Source of the DNA: Actinomadura sp. GC306
Lineage (GTDB): Bacteria; Actinomycetota; Actinomycetes; Streptosporangiales; Streptosporangiaceae
Length of the DNA: 48,912 nucleotides
Assembly: GCF_004348665.1 (NCBI RefSeq)
Contig: NZ_SMKM01000014.1
Location: 1 to 48,912 of the forward strand
Direction of reading: 5' to 3'
The position numbers and the translations under genes are program-made. Positions 47,578 through 48,912 of the stretch are shown one piece after another. The stretch's first letter is position 1; each line of letters begins with the position of its first letter. The notes under the pieces were generated by a model. It was not told the origin of the DNA and did not search any database. It saw nothing but the letters and a program-made list of their open reading frames with translations.

Positions 47578-47597
47578 TTTGGGGGTCGCCCCCCAAA
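47578..47597. terminator. Bidirectional terminator between TPM-like operon and whiA
   Basis: TTTGGGGG-TCG-CCCCCCAAA is a near-perfect stem between convergent transcripts; it ends 9 bases after the whiA stop on the minus strand and includes short T/A runs. Confidence 0.7.
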
Positions 47598-47606
47598 TAA
47601 ACAGAG

Positions 47607-48584
47607 CTACCCCAGCATGTCCGCGGTCAGGTTCGCGTCCGTTCCCGGTATGCCCTGGTCCCCGGCTCGTTTGTCGGCCATGGCGAGGAGGCGGCGGATG
47701 CGGCCGGCGATGGCGTCCTTGGTGAGGGGCGGGTCGGCGAGCTGGCCGAGTTCTTCGAGGGACGCCTGCTTGTGCTCCAGGCGGAGGCGGCCGGCGTTGA
47801 CGAGGTGCTCGGGGGCGTCGTCGCCGAGGATCTCCAGGGCGCGGGCGACGCGGGCGCCGGCGGCGACGGCGGCGCGGGCGGAGCGGCGGAGGTTGGCGTC
47901 GTCGAAGTTGGCGAGGCGGTTGGCGGTGGCGCGGACCTCGCGGCGCATGCGGCGCTCCTCCCAGGCGAGGACGCTGTCGTGCGCGCCGAGGCGGGTGAGC
48001 AAGGCGCTGATGGCGTCGCCGTCGCGGACGACGACGCGGTCGACGCCGCGGACCTCGCGGGCCTTGGCGTGGATCTTGAGGCGGCGGGCGGCGCCGACGA
48101 GGGCGAGCGCGGCCTCGGGGCCGGGGCAGGTCACTTCGAGGGACATGGACCGGCCGGGCTCGGTGAGCGAGCCGTGCGCGAGGAACGCGCCGCGCCAGGC
48201 GGACTCGGCGTCGCAGGCGGCGCCGGAGACGACCTGGCGGGGCAGGCCGCGGACGGGGCGGCCGTTGTTGTCGATGAGCCCGGTCTGCCGGGCGAGCGAT
48301 TCGCCGTCGCGGAAGACGCGGACGACGTAGCGGTTGCCCTTGCGCAGGCCGCTGGGCGCGAGGACGACGACTTCGGAGGTGTGCCCGAACACCTCCGCGA
48401 TGTCGCGGATGAGGCGCCGTGCCGCGACACCGGTGTCGATCTCGGCCTCGATCACGATGCGGCCGCTGACCAGGTGCAGCCCCCCCGCGAAGCGCAGCAG
48501 CGTCGAGACCTCGGCCTTGCGGCAGCACGGCTTCATGACCGTGAGCCTGCTCAGCTCGTCCTTGACCACACCGGTCATCGCCAT
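47607..48584 (-). CDS. whiA: Sporulation transcription regulator WhiA
   Basis: 325 residues. WhiA has a LAGLIDADG-type N-terminal domain and a C-terminal helix-turn-helix; with WhiB it controls sporulation septation genes such as ftsZ in Streptomyces. Seen: [40 protein letters not shown], and C-terminal [38 protein letters not shown] 48584 is chosen because GGGAGGG lies 8 bases upstream; ATG 48578 is the alternative. Conserved order yvcK-whiA-gap. Confidence 0.96.
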   Translation of the reverse strand: MAMTGVVKDELSRLTVMKPCCRKAEVSTLLRFAGGLHLVSGRIVIEAEIDTGVAARRLIRDIAEVFGHTSEVVVLAPSGLRKGNRYVVRVFRDGESLARQTGLIDNNGRPVRGLPRQVVSGAACDAESAWRGAFLAHGSLTEPGRSMSLEVTCPGPEAALALVGAARRLKIHAKAREVRGVDRVVVRDGDAISALLTRLGAHDSVLAWEERRMRREVRATANRLANFDDANLRRSARAAVAAGARVARALEILGDDAPEHLVNAGRLRLEHKQASLEELGQLADPPLTKDAIAGRIRRLLAMADKRAGDQGIPGTDANLTADMLG

Positions 48585-48645
48585 CTGATGAACCCTCCCC
48601 CTATCGGACTCCCAGCAGTGTGGCCGATTCCGGCCGCGCGGGTCG

Positions 48646-48912
48646 TCAGTCGGTGAATATCTTGTCGAAGGCTTGGGCCAGGCGGGCGGGTTCATGACGC
48701 GCCGAGCCGTCGTCGGCGGCGACGTCGGCGAGGACGAGGCGCCCGCCGATCTCCTGCACCGCCTTGTCGAGGGCCGCCGGGTCGTCGACCACGCCGTCGT
48801 CGGCGAGGACGACGTCCACGCTGAGGTCGGGGGCGTGGGCCCGCAGGACCTCCAGGTGGGTCTGGGGGGAGAAGTCGTCGGTCTCGCCGGGCTGGGGGGC
48901 GAGGTTCAGCGC
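48646..48912 (-). CDS. YvcK/CofD-like (GlmR) protein, C-terminal fragment cut by window edge
   Basis: The minus strand is open from the window end to TGA at 48646, giving 88 residues of the C-terminus. [24 protein letters not shown] matches the conserved QPGET(D/G) segment of uridine-diphosphosugar-binding YvcK/GlmR proteins, involved in cell-wall precursor control. Its place upstream of whiA is the standard order rapZ-yvcK-whiA. The start and most of the protein lie outside the window. Confidence 0.9.
   Translation of the reverse strand, partial: ALNLAPQPGETDDFSPQTHLEVLRAHAPDLSVDVVLADDGVVDDPAALDKAVQEIGGRLVLADVAADDGSARHEPARLAQAFDKIFTD

Overview
The window is about 73% GC, uses GTG and ATG starts freely, and is packed with actinomycete core genes: rbpA, whiA, opcA, a bacterial proteasome beta subunit, DUF397 and XRE/DUF5753 genes, and tal and pgi as neighbouring genes. 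It most likely comes from a filamentous actinomycete chromosome. The second proteasome beta gene and general gene content suggest Actinomadura or a related Streptosporangiales genus; this placement is inference. The gene order ctaA - ctaB - tkt - tal - pgi - zwf - opcA - pgl ... secG - tpiA - pgk - gap - whiA - yvcK matches the conserved central-carbon locus of Streptomyces and relatives.

Layout. 1-9.2 kb: arginine deiminase (minus), then a two-gene ABC-2 exporter and an EamA permease, a stand-alone proteasome beta subunit, a family X DNA polymerase with a PHP domain, heme A synthase (ctaA) and a PrsW-type intramembrane protease. 9.2-21 kb: heme O synthase (ctaB) diverges from a pentose-phosphate operon: transketolase, transaldolase, two tandem phosphoglucose-isomerase-like genes, glucose-6-phosphate dehydrogenase, its assembly factor OpcA and 6-phosphogluconolactonase. 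21-38.6 kb is accessory: an L,D-transpeptidase lipoprotein, a cupin, a Cys-containing winged-helix regulator with a clear palindromic operator, two NarL-type two-component systems, an MFS exporter with a divergent MarR, an XRE/DUF397/anti-sigma-like ATPase group, an MMPL exporter, an Asp/Glu racemase, two GNATs (one with an ACT domain), an AhpD-like protein and a methyltransferase. 38.6-48.9 kb: glyA under a ZTP riboswitch, rbpA, secG, tpiA, pgk and gap; a plus-strand operon of three TPM-like membrane proteins; then whiA and the 3' end of yvcK.

How the genes work together. The tkt-to-pgl operon covers the oxidative and non-oxidative pentose phosphate pathway; gap-pgk-tpiA covers lower glycolysis; glyA links serine to one-carbon folate; ctaA and ctaB make heme A for cytochrome oxidase. 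Many genes start 6-8 bases after a TANNNT box, which indicates leaderless transcripts.

Most notable points: (1) both tandem PGI-like proteins have lost the sugar-phosphate-binding SIS motifs and the catalytic Glu of the ES(T/N)GK motif, so they look like a pair of pseudoenzymes inside the pentose-phosphate operon; (2) the three TPM-like proteins, two of which share an undescribed-looking cytosolic NPLHGD/CxxC domain; (3) a perfect 17-bp palindrome that exactly fills the -35/-10 spacer of a gap promoter.
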